Origin: Aporrectodea caliginosa
Taxonomy: Eukaryota; Annelida; Clitellata; Crassiclitellata; Lumbricidae
DNA length: 64,000 bases
NCBI GenBank assembly: GCA_020284085.1
Contig: JACEVL010000422.1
Span: 381,501 to 445,500 of the forward strand
Direction of reading: 5' to 3'
In this document: positions 19,910 through 29,248 of the stretch, one piece after another
Position numbering within the stretch: the stretch's first letter is position 1
Layout: the number at the start of each line of letters is the position of its first letter
Translations under genes and position numbers: made by a program
Notes under the pieces: generated by a model
What the model saw: the letters and a program-made list of their open reading frames with translations, nothing else
Database searches by the model: none
Told to the model about the DNA's origin: nothing

Positions 19910-20927
19910 TCAGTACCACCGAGGAAGACCACCTCGGCAGGGTCCTCTCCAGCCTTTGCCATCTGGGGAGCCATGGGAAAGGCTTAGTGTTGATATTACC
20001 GGTCCTCATCCTCGAAGTAGAAGTGGGTATAAGTACATTCTCACGGTGATGGACAACTTTACGAAGTTTGTCGAGGCGATTCCCATGACTAACCAGGAAG
20101 CCACTACGGTTGCTCACGCTCTGTTTGATAACGTGATTGTAAGGTATGGAGCACCCCTGCAAATCCTTACTGACCAGGGAACTAATTTCGAGAGCGATGT
20201 GTTTCGAGAGCTGTGCAAATTATTGGGGATAGACAAGATACGGACCTCTAGCTATCACCCCAGTGGGAACGGATTAATAGAGCGGTTTCATAGGACCCTT
20301 AATGCAATGCTGGGAAAGGTGGTAAGCAGCCATCAACGGGATTGGGATGAGTTTCTGCCCCATGTCCTCGCTGCCTACCGGGCGTCCCCGCATGAATCGA
20401 CGGGTTTCTCTCCGAACCTGTTGATGCTCGGTCGAGAAACGAGGGCACCTTTGGACCTCGTCTATGGGAAACCCCCGGACGCCGTCGACGATACTGCTAC
20501 GTATTCGAGCTACGTCCGCGCCTTCGCCGACAGAATGGACGCTGCGTACCGGCTGGTGCGGGAAAATCTGCGGGTGGCCGCAGAACGACAGAAAAGCACG
20601 TATGATTTGCGTGTAAAGCCAGCAAGATTTTCGCCCGGAGACCGTGTGTACTATTACACTCCGCGCCGCTATCAAGGACGGACACCGAAATGGCAAAAGT
20701 TTTTCACAGGGCCTTACATTATCGAGGAACGATGTGGTTTAGTGAACTACCGAATACGCAAAACGGCGAATTCACGGCCGTTTGTTGTGCATGTGGACAA
20801 ACTTCGGCCATGCCACGGTGAAGGCCTTGCTGAAGGGGGCGGAGCCACGCCCGCTGTGTTGAACGAAGTTGACGTGATTGACACTCGGCCTCGGCGTGCT
20901 ATACGCCGTACAATACGCTTCCAATAA
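19656..20927 (+). CDS. pol: gypsy Pol part 3: integrase
   Basis: Has the N-terminal HHCC zinc-binding domain (HTGITGGHLG ... CQRCPPCNQYH). The DDE core follows (SVDITGPHP, LTDQGTNFES, SSYHPSGNGLIERFHRTLN), then a C-terminal GPF/Y-like module (FFTGPYIIEERCGLVNYRI, VVHVDKLRPC). It inserts the element's cDNA. The annotated Met is internal; the true frame starts at the shift at about 19655. It ends at a stop at 20925-20927 with no env frame after it. Confidence 0.92.
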   Translation: MKTYWYQKDQLYLREGIICRKTPDGVEQLVVPRALREGYLKLAHTGITGGHLGVRRTRGQVRRRAYWVGWSRDVKHFCQRCPPCNQYHRGRPPRQGPLQPLPSGEPWERLSVDITGPHPRSRSGYKYILTVMDNFTKFVEAIPMTNQEATTVAHALFDNVIVRYGAPLQILTDQGTNFESDVFRELCKLLGIDKIRTSSYHPSGNGLIERFHRTLNAMLGKVVSSHQRDWDEFLPHVLAAYRASPHESTGFSPNLLMLGRETRAPLDLVYGKPPDAVDDTATYSSYVRAFADRMDAAYRLVRENLRVAAERQKSTYDLRVKPARFSPGDRVYYYTPRRYQGRTPKWQKFFTGPYIIEERCGLVNYRIRKTANSRPFVVHVDKLRPCHGEGLAEGGGATPAVLNEVDVIDTRPRRAIRRTIRFQ

Positions 20928-21387
20928 GCGTTTAAGCGAGTGACGTCATGGTTGCCATGGTGACCGCGAACAATGATTAGATGTTTAGCGTTGTAATCTG
21001 ATTAAAGCCGTTTGCGATGATTGCGCATTTTAAACTGCTTAGCCGTTTCAGATGATTAACTGTTTTACGTTTTGGGTTAAAAGAGGATTAGCTGTGTAAG
21101 GTGATTACGAGCTTAGGTTGATAATTATGTGTTTTGCATTTTAACATGATTAAGTTTTTCCTAAGGATTGATGCAATTAGCGTTAAAATTGCCTAGATGT
21201 AAGTGGATGTTGCGAATTGCTTTTCTGTGCTGCATTTTTCCGGAGAGAGACTATAGACTATGCCTGTTAATTACTTGCGGCTGTGGTTAGTTTGACAGAA
21301 CTTGCGATTTTCTTGGCTGTTGGGCTAATGAGGCAATGTTTTTAGGAGACTTGGGGTACTCGCGAAAATGAGGACATTTTCTTTGCT
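20928..21387 (+). other. gypsy 3' untranslated stretch, no env
   Basis: 460 bp between the integrase stop and the polypurine tract, with no long frame and no envelope-like sequence. It is AT-richer than the coding part. Confidence 0.6.
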
Positions 21388-21401
21388 GGTAGGGGAGGCA
21401 T
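21388..21401 (+). other. polypurine tract
   Basis: GGTAGGGGAGGCAT directly before the 3' LTR; primer for plus-strand DNA synthesis in LTR elements. Confidence 0.7.
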
Positions 21402-22283
21402 TGTAACGAAATTGAAGGGTCATGGGGTTCGAAGTCCCCCCTGGGTTCGTTAATTGTGACGTAGTCAAGTCCCCCTCTCCCACCCCGGCGCCTTCGGCTG
21501 CCTTTGAAGTTAGCCGCTGTCTCTTCACGCAGTCAAGTCCCCCTCTCCTCCGCCGACGCCTGTTGTCCGTCGACTGCCTTTGTAGTTTGCCGCCGTCTCT
21601 TCTTGCAGTCAAGTCCCCCTCCCCTCCGCCGACGCTCGTCGTCCGTCGGCCGCCTTTGAAGTTTGCCGCTAGTCAAGTCCCCCTCTCCTCCGCCTTTCTC
21701 ACTTGACCTAGTCAAGTCCCCCCTTGAGTCCCCCTCGAGTCCCCCCTTAAGTCCCCTATCTAATGCATGGAAAATGCATGTTAAAGTCCCCTTTGAGTCC
21801 CCCTTAAGTCCCCCTTAAGTCCCCCCTTGAGTCCCCCTTAGGTCCCCGGGACCTGGGCTGGGTTTAGCGCTCTTTAAGGGGCTATATAAGGACGTGTGTT
21901 TGCTTGTTAGAAAATCAGTCGAGTCAGTTGTCTGGGACCTGTTAGAGTAGCGGTAGAGTTGAGTTCAGTTAAGAGTTGTTGTTAGTCGTTCTGTACGTTT
22001 AAGTCGTGATTCATTGTCGTCGAGTTGACATTTATGTTAATAAGAATTTCATCATTGAAACGTCTTCGAGTCGTTCTTCTCATTGAGTTAGTCAGAGTGC
22101 ATCGACGGTGGCCTTCAAGAAAAACCCTTTGCCCGACGAGAAAGGTCGATCAGCGCGGACAGGAACAGGAAAAAGAGGAAGGGAGGATTCCGCTCACCAT
22201 CCTGGTACCCGAAGAAGAAGAGAGAGAAGAACTCCCCCCATCCTACGATCCCTGGTGCTCTTACCTAACCGGGGTTTGCCACA
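21402..22283 (+). repeat. 3' LTR of gypsy element
   Basis: 882 bp, nearly identical to the 5' LTR. Visible differences are: one C fewer near the start, 'catggaaaatg' for 'catgggaaatg', 'gacgagaaagg' for 'gacgggaaagg', 'aggaaaaagagg' for 'agggaaaagagg', and 'cccccatcc' for 'ccctatcc'. It is followed by ATAG and the right part of the mariner TIR. Confidence 0.95.
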
Positions 22284-22389
22284 ATAGAATAGACTGAAGT
22301 TCATGTGTACCAAATTTAGTACCTATAGTACTACAAATGACCAAGATATTTCACAAAGTCTAGTGATCTACTTTATCGTGGACACAGCG

Positions 22390-22880
22390 TAGATAGGCTA
22401 AAGCCGTATTATGCCAGCAGAACAGTGAGAACTGCTCAATATAATTTCTATCGACGTCAACGGCCTTTGTGGTCTCAAGATGTCGCTCAACTCTGAATCC
22501 ATCCATCTAATCGCTAGCATACAACACCGCCAATACTCGTACTCTGGCAGTAACAGTCGCAAGCCTTGACAAAAGAGGAGGGCAACGTTAGTCGTCTTAG
22601 TTATGACACAGAGTCGTCAAACAGCAACTAACAAACCAATCGCCATAAGTCTTTGGCGTCAACAAACTGAACATAAACAGTGGTAAAACTGTCTACCATC
22701 TTGCGTTACCAGTCTTAAGCTTCGACTAAATCTACCCATAGCAAACGGAAATATATTTAGTTGGATAACGAATTAATGAGTGATTAACGTAATCGGTCGT
22801 TGAGCCGCAAGATGTCGCTAAACATTATAGATTATTCAATGATCGTTTTAAACACTTTTAGCACTCGTTCTAAAGACGAT
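22390..22880. other. intergenic sequence, nothing recognised
   Basis: No coding frame or known repeat seen between the mariner right end and the next dispersed repeat. Confidence 0.5.
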
Positions 22881-23395
22881 AGACGTGATGTACGAAGACT
22901 GGCCACCAGCCACCGTCACATGCCAAGGCTAACATAAACAAAGTCCATAACACTTGATACCCATGACTGACACTTAATTAGATTAAGAGCAAGAAACCGC
23001 TCTTCTTCTTCCTCATCGGAATTTTGTTTGTTTACTATTTAAAGACCACTGTGTGGTAACAAAGACCATTAGCGTCGCCCTCCTTCTTTATCCAGGCTTG
23101 GGGACTGGCACTGACAGAGTACGATCAGTGGCGGAGTAAACTCGGAATTTGCACCTGATGCTTTCGGATGGCACAGCACACATCTAAAGAAACCATTCTG
23201 AAGTTTTAAGCCCGTCTGATAAGTCGGTATAGTTTGGGTTTATCGAAATTTATCTGTAGGCTATCATAACGAAGATGATTAACGTCGCCCTCCTTATTTC
23301 AGCTTCTGCTGACTGTCACCACTCATCGATGTTAGGCAGTTCCCATTGTGTAGCGGCATATTAACCTAAGAGCAGTTCCCATTGTGTAGCGGCAT
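22880..23395 (+). repeat. two further copies of the GTCGCCCTCC dispersed repeat
   Basis: Core words 'accattagcgtcgccctcct' (about 23087) and 'gattaacgtcgccctcctta' (about 23276) with nearby 'ggactggcac'. It ends in a local 37-bp tandem repeat around 'gcagttcccattgtgtagcg'. Confidence 0.65.
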
Positions 23396-23398
23396 ATT

Positions 23399-24175
23399 GT
23401 ATTGTATTGTATTTAGAAATTTATAAAGCGCTTCTCACAGTAATACCCAATCAGAAGCGCTCCCAGTGAGAAGAACTCTGCGAAAAAAGAAACGTCTTAA
23501 GACAACGAGAAGAGGCCGAAATACCCCCAGTTAGGATCACAGATCGAATCGTAGAGGGAAGGTCATTCCAGAGCATAGGACCAACAGATGCATAAGCGCG
23601 ATGCTGGGCAGTAGCAGTCCGCGACCGAGGTACGAGAAGGTCATGCCGGTCTAAGGAGCGGAGTGAGCGACCAGAGGGAGCCGAAAGGGGTCGGCGAATT
23701 GAATCACAAAGATATCGAGGGGCCAGACCTAAGAGCACTCTGGATGTAAGAAATAGAATTTTGAACCGAATTCGGGCAATGAGGGGAAGCCAATGTAAAT
23801 GTTCAGTCATGAAGGTCGAAATGTGAGAGAAGCGAGGAAGACGGGCTATCAAGCGGGCAGCTGCATTAAGCACTGATTGCAGTGGAGACAACCGACATTT
23901 CGGAAGACCAGCAAGAAGAGAATTGCAGTAGTCAATTCGTGTGCAAACGAATGCATGAACCATAGTAGTGAAAATAGAGGAGGAAACAGATCGCCTAATC
24001 GCTCGAAGACGTCTCAGATGGTAGAAGCTAGACCGAGAAAGGTTAGATATGTGGGCAGCAAATGAGAGAGTACTATCCAGAGTAACACCCAGGTCGCGAA
24101 CAACATTAGAGAAGGTAAACAAGGGGAACCGCTGAGCAAGAATGGTAAGGTCTAATTTAAGGAGCTGTTGGCGTC
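23399..24175 (-). mobile_element. 5'-truncated LINE with intact C-terminal frame
   Basis: Starts at the low end with the (ATACA)n 3' tail (GTATTGTATTGTATTT on plus). The minus-strand frame covers the RT thumb and C-terminal tail: VVRDLGVTLDSTLSFAAHIS, CTRIDYCNSLLAGLPKCRL, QSVLNAAARLIARLPRFSHI, HLHWLPLIARIRFKILFLT, APRYLCDSI and YASVGPMLWNDLP. The frame is open for 248 codons to 23451, so this insertion is fairly young, but it lacks the catalytic RT core. A 38-bp direct repeat (one mismatch) flanks it, at 23361-23398 and 24176-24213. Confidence 0.88.
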
Positions 24176-24424
24176 TTAACCTAAGAGCAGTTCCCATTTT
24201 GTAGCGGCATATTAACCTAAGAGCGGGTCTTAGGGATCTGACGATTAAACAAGTTGTTCAATTTAAAGAGTCAGAAGAATTCGTGTTAAAAGTGTCTAAG
24301 ACAGACACAATAATCATCCATTGTTTTGCGACATCCTGTTCCTGCACAGGCCTGTAAAGTCGACCTCTCTTTAGTTATTTCCATGCATAATTTTTACGGA
24401 TTTTTTCAGCCGTAGTGGTAGTTT

Positions 24425-24545
24425 CCGTTTAACGCCTTCCTTAGTAATCCAGGCTTCGGTCGGGCACCACCAAAATATAGTGGACATTTTTTTCCTGTGT
24501 GTATCAATTGCTTGTGGCCGCCAAGGACCGTTAACGTAACTTTAC
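24425..24545 (+). repeat. copy of the GTCGCCCTCC/GGCTTCGG dispersed repeat
   Basis: 'taatccaggcttcggtcggg' and 'ggccgccaaggaccgttaac' match 7290-7395 in the same order. Confidence 0.6.
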
Positions 24546-24898
24546 CTGATAGCAGAGACATGGTACATTGCCTTCTAGATACTACAGGCCGTAATCCTGA
24601 CTAAATTTAGGCGTGTGACGTCACGCAGTTGGGCTGACGTTGTTCGCTGCAAAATGTCTACACGTAAAGCGATTTTCGTTTATTTTTTACTTTCCTGACT
24701 GAAACTTCGAATATCGTTGCAAATTATCGAATAATATAGTTAAATAGTGAGATTTATAATCAAGTTACGATTTCTTATTCTTTGTTAGAACGTATAAATA
24801 TTAATAATTGAAGTTTTGCACGTTTGGATTCTATCGTCGTCATCGTCGATCACGTCTTTGGGTTGGACTAAAATCCGTAATCTCGTCATTGTTATACG

Positions 24899-25112
24899 GG
24901 CAAACTTATAGTATCGGGGGCTGAAGGATTTTACAGTATTTCTGTGCGTGCTGCGCGGACGTCCGACGGTAGGGGTTTTTCTAATGACGACGCTAAACCC
25001 TAGCCCTGACCCTAACAGACCCTCATGACGCCTAACCTCACCCTAACGGACACTCACGACGCCAGTAAACTTACGCACTATATCCTTCAGCCCCCGATTC
25101 TATCAGCTTGCC
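24899..25112. mobile_element. 214-bp MITE with about 32-bp TIRs
   Basis: Left GGCAAACTTATAGTATCGGG then GGCTGAAGGA; the inverted partner TCCTTCAGCCCCCGATTCTA then TCAGCTTGCC ends at 25112. The interior contains CCCTAA-like repeats. A related right end occurs at 38362-38412. Confidence 0.75.
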
Positions 25113-25189
25113 GGACGTAGTTCTAACTACACGCGCAAGAACGAGAAATCAGATTATACGTCAATCTTTAGCATAAGGCTACTTAATGA

Positions 25190-25527
25190 GTGTAAAGGAA
25201 ATGAGGAAAAGCTACAAAGCTGCTTGCGACGGATTCCTTCCTTGATCAAGAGACAATTTTCCAGTGAACGTCAATACACAAATATGCATTAAGTATTTTG
25301 CTGAAGCATTTGTCGTTAGAATGGACACTGCCATGCGTTCTGATGGATGTGTACTGAGTGTGTCACGAAAGCATCCGAAACTGGCAAGAGATGCGTACCC
25401 ATCAATTTTTCACAACTGTCCATCATATTTATCATCAGAACCTCTTGTGAAGAGAAAAAAGCCAACAGATAGACATTCTGAGATGCAGACCAGGGATGAT
25501 CACGGAGTAGGCTACAACAGTGGCTGA
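25190..25527 (+). pseudogene. THAP-domain protein fragment (broken)
   Basis: Two frames together read the second half of a THAP zinc finger: LRRIPSLIKRQF in one frame, then VNTQICIKYFAEAFVVR and RKHPKLARDAYPSIFHNCPS in the next. The PSIF signature and a C-x-x-(H)F site are visible, but the zinc-binding His is Tyr here, and the two parts are frameshifted. The first part of the domain (C-x2-4-C) is not recognised. THAP domains bind DNA in transposases and host regulators; here a transposon remnant is likely. Confidence 0.65.
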
Positions 25528-25689
25528 ATCTGGACAAGATTACATTGTTTCAGGAGATTTGCTTGAACTTTACGAGACACGTTCCGCAATCTTCACTATG
25601 GAACTTTAAGGTGACAGATAGTTGCTTGTTGTGCTATATTCTTGATATATATGATATGCCTTGCATTAGAGTCAGTATTCGTGTAACTG

Positions 25690-25918
25690 ATGCTATACAA
25701 TACAATACAACTGTAATTTGATATAGCCCTTTTTACAAAGTTCAGAAGTGCACACACGACGAAGTCGCAGATACATTATATTGCAGAGCAATTTTGAGTG
25801 AAGGACTTGCTCAAGGTCCCTATAGTTAAATTGCAGTTAAACCGCCCGGACAAGGATCGAACCCATACTCTCCACGTTACAGGCCGAGCGCTCTAACCAA
25901 TCGGCCACCATGCCCCAC
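25690..25918 (-). mobile_element. tRNA-derived SINE with TACAA tail
   Basis: The minus-strand head reads GGTGGCCGATTGGTTAGAGC (A box) and GGGTTCGATCCTTG (B box). The body includes 'gtccctatagttaaattgca' on plus, and the 3' end has (TTGTA)n at 25694-25710. It is the best preserved tRNA-SINE here. Confidence 0.8.
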
Positions 25919-26400
25919 GATGCTATGTCTGTTGTCATTATCAGGGTTGGGAATTAAGTGGAAAGGTTGACTTCAGAGGTAAAGTAGAAATGGCTTTAGT
26001 TCTGTTGCTAGATTATGTGAGCAGCAATGCTCACTCATCAGTAGCAGAGAACCTGAAGATAATGTTGATGAAGATAGTATCTACGTTATTAGTAAAGTTA
26101 AGTGCATTCGTGCTGTTGTCTAGACATGTCATACAGCAGTTGAACTTATTATAGTAATGCAATACTATATACTGTGGTGATTACTTACACTTGTCATTTC
26201 AGGTATTTTCGCTGTCACCTTCTGCATATGGTTTCTTACGTAACAGTACACTAATGTTATCCCACCCTGTTCAGCCTAAAGTCTCATGCAAGGGTGGAAC
26301 AGTTAAAGGCTTTGCTGCAAATTGTGACCTGACCCAGGCAACCACTGTCCAAGCATTTATTATTTGTTCAATTTTGTCTTACAGAAAAGATATAGCTGCC
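25919..26400. other. intergenic sequence, nothing recognised
   Basis: No coding frame or repeat identified between the SINE and the piggyBac element. Confidence 0.45.
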
Positions 26401-26404
26401 TTAA

Positions 26405-27617
26405 CCCTCGTACGCCTATGAGGGGTGTCTAGTAGACCCCGGGCCGGTTTTTTTAGTATTTCACTCAGTATCCGATTGAGTTTGGTTGTGATATTTTATG
26501 ACTTTGTTGCTCGCCCAGTAATGCGCTAAAGTAATAAAAATGCAATTGGTTTCTCATAATGGTTACCATGGAAACGGCATGTAAACAACATAACCCAGAA
26601 ATAAGGCTAAAAACACATGCGGTTGCAATGTGCAGCAAATGATTTGGTGTTATTTTTGATAAAGTATAAGCATTACAGTATTATTTCGTGAAGGATATAC
26701 GTAAACAAACTTAGATAATGACTTCTAGACGTAGATTTTCGCTAGCTGAGGCTACTAAAATGATCGTTGATGATGAAGATGATGGTCATATGAGTGACAA
26801 TTCGTTGGCCATTGGCGATGTTTTTCAATGTTGTCGATGTTGCTGGTAACAATGCCTATACTGTATGGAATATTGAAAATCTTCAAGCTCCCGTGCCATT
26901 ACATCGTCGTCGTCATTGGTGGCTGAAGCGACTAAGTATAGAATTATGTCAGCCCCTCTTGGAATATCGTCAGCAGCATGCAACGAGACTTCGTGCAGTA
27001 ACTACAGATGCGATGAAAATGATGGGTTACAATGTGTCACAAGTGCAACCCATTGTCCGTGGAATGCGATCAATTGCTGGAAGAGGCTGTTGCTATGTGT
27101 GTCCAGCGAAGAGAAAGCGTAAAAGCAAGCAACTTTGCGATGGCTGTGAAAAGCACGTATGTGGCGAACACTCACGAGTAAAGATGTCTCGTCGCTGTTG
27201 CAATTGTGCCACGGAAAATGACCAGTAGGCTGACCAGCACTGTAGGTAATTACGACCAAAAGGACATCTATATAGCACTTATCACTCTGTCCGAATAATA
27301 TGCTACTGCTAAGACGCGATATATATGAAACTACATTGTTACATGTTTTGTTTATCTACAATGTACCACTGAAAATGATAGGCTACATAACTGATAAATT
27401 CACATGTATGTGAATACTTCGCATACCCGAGTATTTGTAATTAGTTTTATTGTTATGTTACACATATACAAGTGTCTGCAGTGTCTCCTTGTTTTAATTT
27501 TAAGTTACAACAATTAAAAAATTGGATAGTCAATGCAAAACAGTACAATAGACCTAGGGGTCTGCTAGACCCCCTCATAGTACTAGAATGACTACAAAAA
27601 GTTCAGTCCTCGGAGGG
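26405..27617 (+). mobile_element. piggyBac element, internal-deletion derivative
   Basis: Flanked by TTAA on both sides (26401-26404 and 27618-27621), with imperfect TIR starts CCCTCGTACG and CCCTCCGAGG. Both ends carry a subterminal hairpin (GGGTGTCTAGTAGACCCC on the left, GGGGTCTGCTAGACCCC on the right). It encodes the first residues of the transposase (ATG at 26719, MTSRRRFSLAEATKMIVDDE) joined out of frame to its C-terminal end; the catalytic middle is missing. Confidence 0.88.
26794..27228 (+). pseudogene. piggyBac transposase C-terminal part
   Basis: RWPLAMFFNVVDVAGNNAYT is the last stretch of the DDE_Tnp_1_7 catalytic domain; LSIELCQPLLEYR follows. The Cys-rich C-terminal zinc-binding domain that targets the TIRs comes next (GRGCCYVCPAKRKRKSKQLC, DGCEKHVCGEHS, CCNCATE). 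The first two catalytic Asp positions are deleted. The deletion junction is near 26800. The frame is otherwise open to its stop, suggesting a fairly recent derivative. Confidence 0.85.
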
Positions 27618-28059
27618 TTAATGCCTGTTAAGAACTTAAAAGTCAGATGATGTAATAGAATGTGTGTGGCTGCCTTGGCTTCAGCAGATATGATGGCATG
27701 TGACTTAGTGTTTGTGATTATGGTCATCGATTTTCAGACTTTGTTCAAATTCATGTCATTTCTAGTAAAATGGCCGATATCTTGCTTAACAACTATTGCA
27801 AAAATTGAATGATGTTAATAATATCTGTAAAGGAGGAAAAAGTAAAAGTAAGCATAAATTGTCAACACTAAAGACTTAATTATTGTAACAATTCTACAAC
27901 TGTGAAATGTTATTATGATCCCTGACATATAGATTATAGAATAACATTCTGAAGCCATCTTAAGGTGCAGCAGCACTCTGGATCTGTTTTGGTATGAAGT
28001 GTTAATAACTTCATTTTCTTAGCATCGGCATATGACAGCAGGTGGCTAATCCTCTCTCT

Positions 28060-28235
28060 CACCCTCTGATCTTCCCCCGACAGTGTACAGTCAGGGTACT
28101 CATTATAGCTACAGCTAAGTTTGCAAGGGGCACAGTTGGTGAGAAATCTTGAACCAAATTTCTGCCCTGATTTGAACCCCAACATCTCAATTGACAGTCC
28201 AGCACGCTAACCACTATTATATCGAGTCCCCTTTT
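28060..28235 (-). mobile_element. tRNA-like SINE
   Basis: Minus strand AGTGGTTAGCGTGCTGGACT (A-box region) and TTGGGGTTCAAATCAGGGCA (B box), followed by a body without a clear tail. Confidence 0.6.
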
Positions 28236-28294
28236 ATATTGAACTTGTATAGAATTTATATAGAACTTATAGAACTCTGTAAAATAGTTTAACA

Positions 28295-28410
28295 TCTAAT
28301 TGCATGTAATGAAGTGCTCAGAGTGCCAAGGGGAGGCTATTCCAAGACGATGGGCCAACCACAGAGAATGCACGGCTCTGCCTGGCGGAGGTGTGAAGGA
28401 ACAGAGAGGA
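28295..28410 (-). mobile_element. LINE C-terminal fragment
   Basis: Minus strand gives RAFSVVGPSSWNSLPL, the conserved end of CR1/L2-type LINE proteins, with nothing intact beyond it. Confidence 0.6.
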
Positions 28411-28529
28411 GACCTTTGCCACTCATCCTCCATTATCAGGCTCCTCAATGACCACCTGGCTTTCCATTCAAAATTGAAATCTCACTGTTTCAAGAATTAA
28501 TTACCCTTGGTTGCTGTTTAACGACACTG

Positions 28530-28625
28530 TCATAACAAAGATGATTAGTGTCGCCCTCCTCCTTCTCCAGGCTTGGGACTGGCACTACCACAGGTAGGGT
28601 AGTGGCGGAGTTCCTACCCTGACAC
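28530..28625 (+). repeat. copy of the GTCGCCCTCC dispersed repeat
   Basis: 'aagatgattagtgtcgccct' and 'ccaggcttgggactggcact', the clearest single copy of the core. Confidence 0.7.
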
Positions 28626-29244
28626 ATCTGCAGTGGTTAAAGTGGTTTGCGTGAGCAGTGGGAGCTCCGAAGAAGAGTTTTATTGGGTCCCATTGCATGG
28701 TGAGCAGTGGGAACTCAAGCAACAAATTTCCAGAGCAGTGGGAATGCCGTTCCCACGCCACTTTAAACGCTGCTCATTTGATCCTCTACCAGTCTACCTT
28801 CTAAATCTATACTGAACGATATCTGCCTTAGCAGCTGCTCTGCCTCCTCTCTTGATCTGGAAACCGGTATCCTTTTAACTCTTTGGAAAACCCTTCTGAC
28901 TTGACGCAGCGCTTGTGAATAAGCTCATGTCTTGCGCTTATAACTTCTAGTGGTGCTTTAGAAATTTGGAGCTTACAATTACCATTACGCGTCTAATTTC
29001 TGTACCCATTCATACACAGTTCAAGCAAGCCCACGGACTTCATTGATGACGTCACACAATCAGCATTACGGCCTGTAGTATCTAGAAGGCAATGCATGGT
29101 ATCACACTTCTGGTGATTAAATTCATGCCTGCATTTGTACTGTTGCGAGGCAGACTGTTAGAGGTGTCTAAGGGCCGTAAATATCGACCTGCTCTATAAG
29201 TAGGAGAGTTTGTGTGTTTTTCTAGCGATTTCGTTAGTTGCTGC
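28626..29244. other. intergenic sequence with a short GAGCAGTGGGA repeat
   Basis: 'gagcagtgggagctccgaag', 'gagcagtgggaactcaagca' and 'gagcagtgggaatgccgttc' recur at about 28652, 28703 and 28732. No gene was recognised. The right inverted repeat of the candidate THAP element ends at about 29110. Confidence 0.5.
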
Positions 29245-29248
29245 TTAA

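Larger units (their letters stand above)
15126..22283 (+). mobile_element. Ty3/gypsy LTR retrotransposon, full length, young
   Basis: Two direct LTRs (15126-16008 and 21402-22283), primer binding site, gag, protease, RT, RNase H, integrase and polypurine tract in canonical Ty3/gypsy order, with no env. The target duplication is ATAG (15122-15125 and 22284-22287). The LTRs differ by about four substitutions and one C indel, so insertion was recent. The coding region is interrupted at about four places (near 17180, 17205, 18250 and 19655), so as assembled it cannot make an intact Gag-Pol. It is GC-richer than its AT-rich surroundings. Confidence 0.95.
14429..22389 (+). mobile_element. Tc1/mariner-type element with about 200-bp TIRs, split by a gypsy insertion
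   Basis: Left end CACTGTGTCCACGATAAAGT (14429), right end ACTTTATCGTGGACACAGCG (to 22389), each flanked by TA, the Tc1/mariner target duplication. The left TIR runs 14429 to about 14627. Its inverted partner is in two pieces, 15037-15125 and 22288-22389, which rejoin perfectly when the gypsy element and one ATAG duplication are removed. Native length is about 800 bp. The interior encodes only the N-terminal part of a transposase (14740-15039), so it is a non-autonomous deletion derivative. Confidence 0.9.
24557..29110. mobile_element. candidate large DNA-transposon remnant bounded by about 75-bp inverted repeats
   Basis: Plus 24566-24640 (ATTGCCTTCTAGATACTACA, then GGCCGTAATCCTGA and GTGTGACGTCA) is matched in inverted orientation at 29040-29105. 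Between them lies a THAP-domain remnant (25190-25527), the type of DNA-binding domain used by P, Kolobok and related transposases. The interior also holds later insertions (MITE, SINE, piggyBac). No target duplication was found, so this could also be two copies of a solo repeat. Confidence 0.4.

Noticed and set aside
16170..20696. Minus-strand and alternate-frame ORFs across the gypsy element
   Set aside because: Shadows of gag and pol coding in GC-rich sequence; no motifs.
20928..21387. Possible env gene in the gypsy element
   Set aside because: No open frame of useful length, signal peptide or transmembrane segment between integrase and the polypurine tract.
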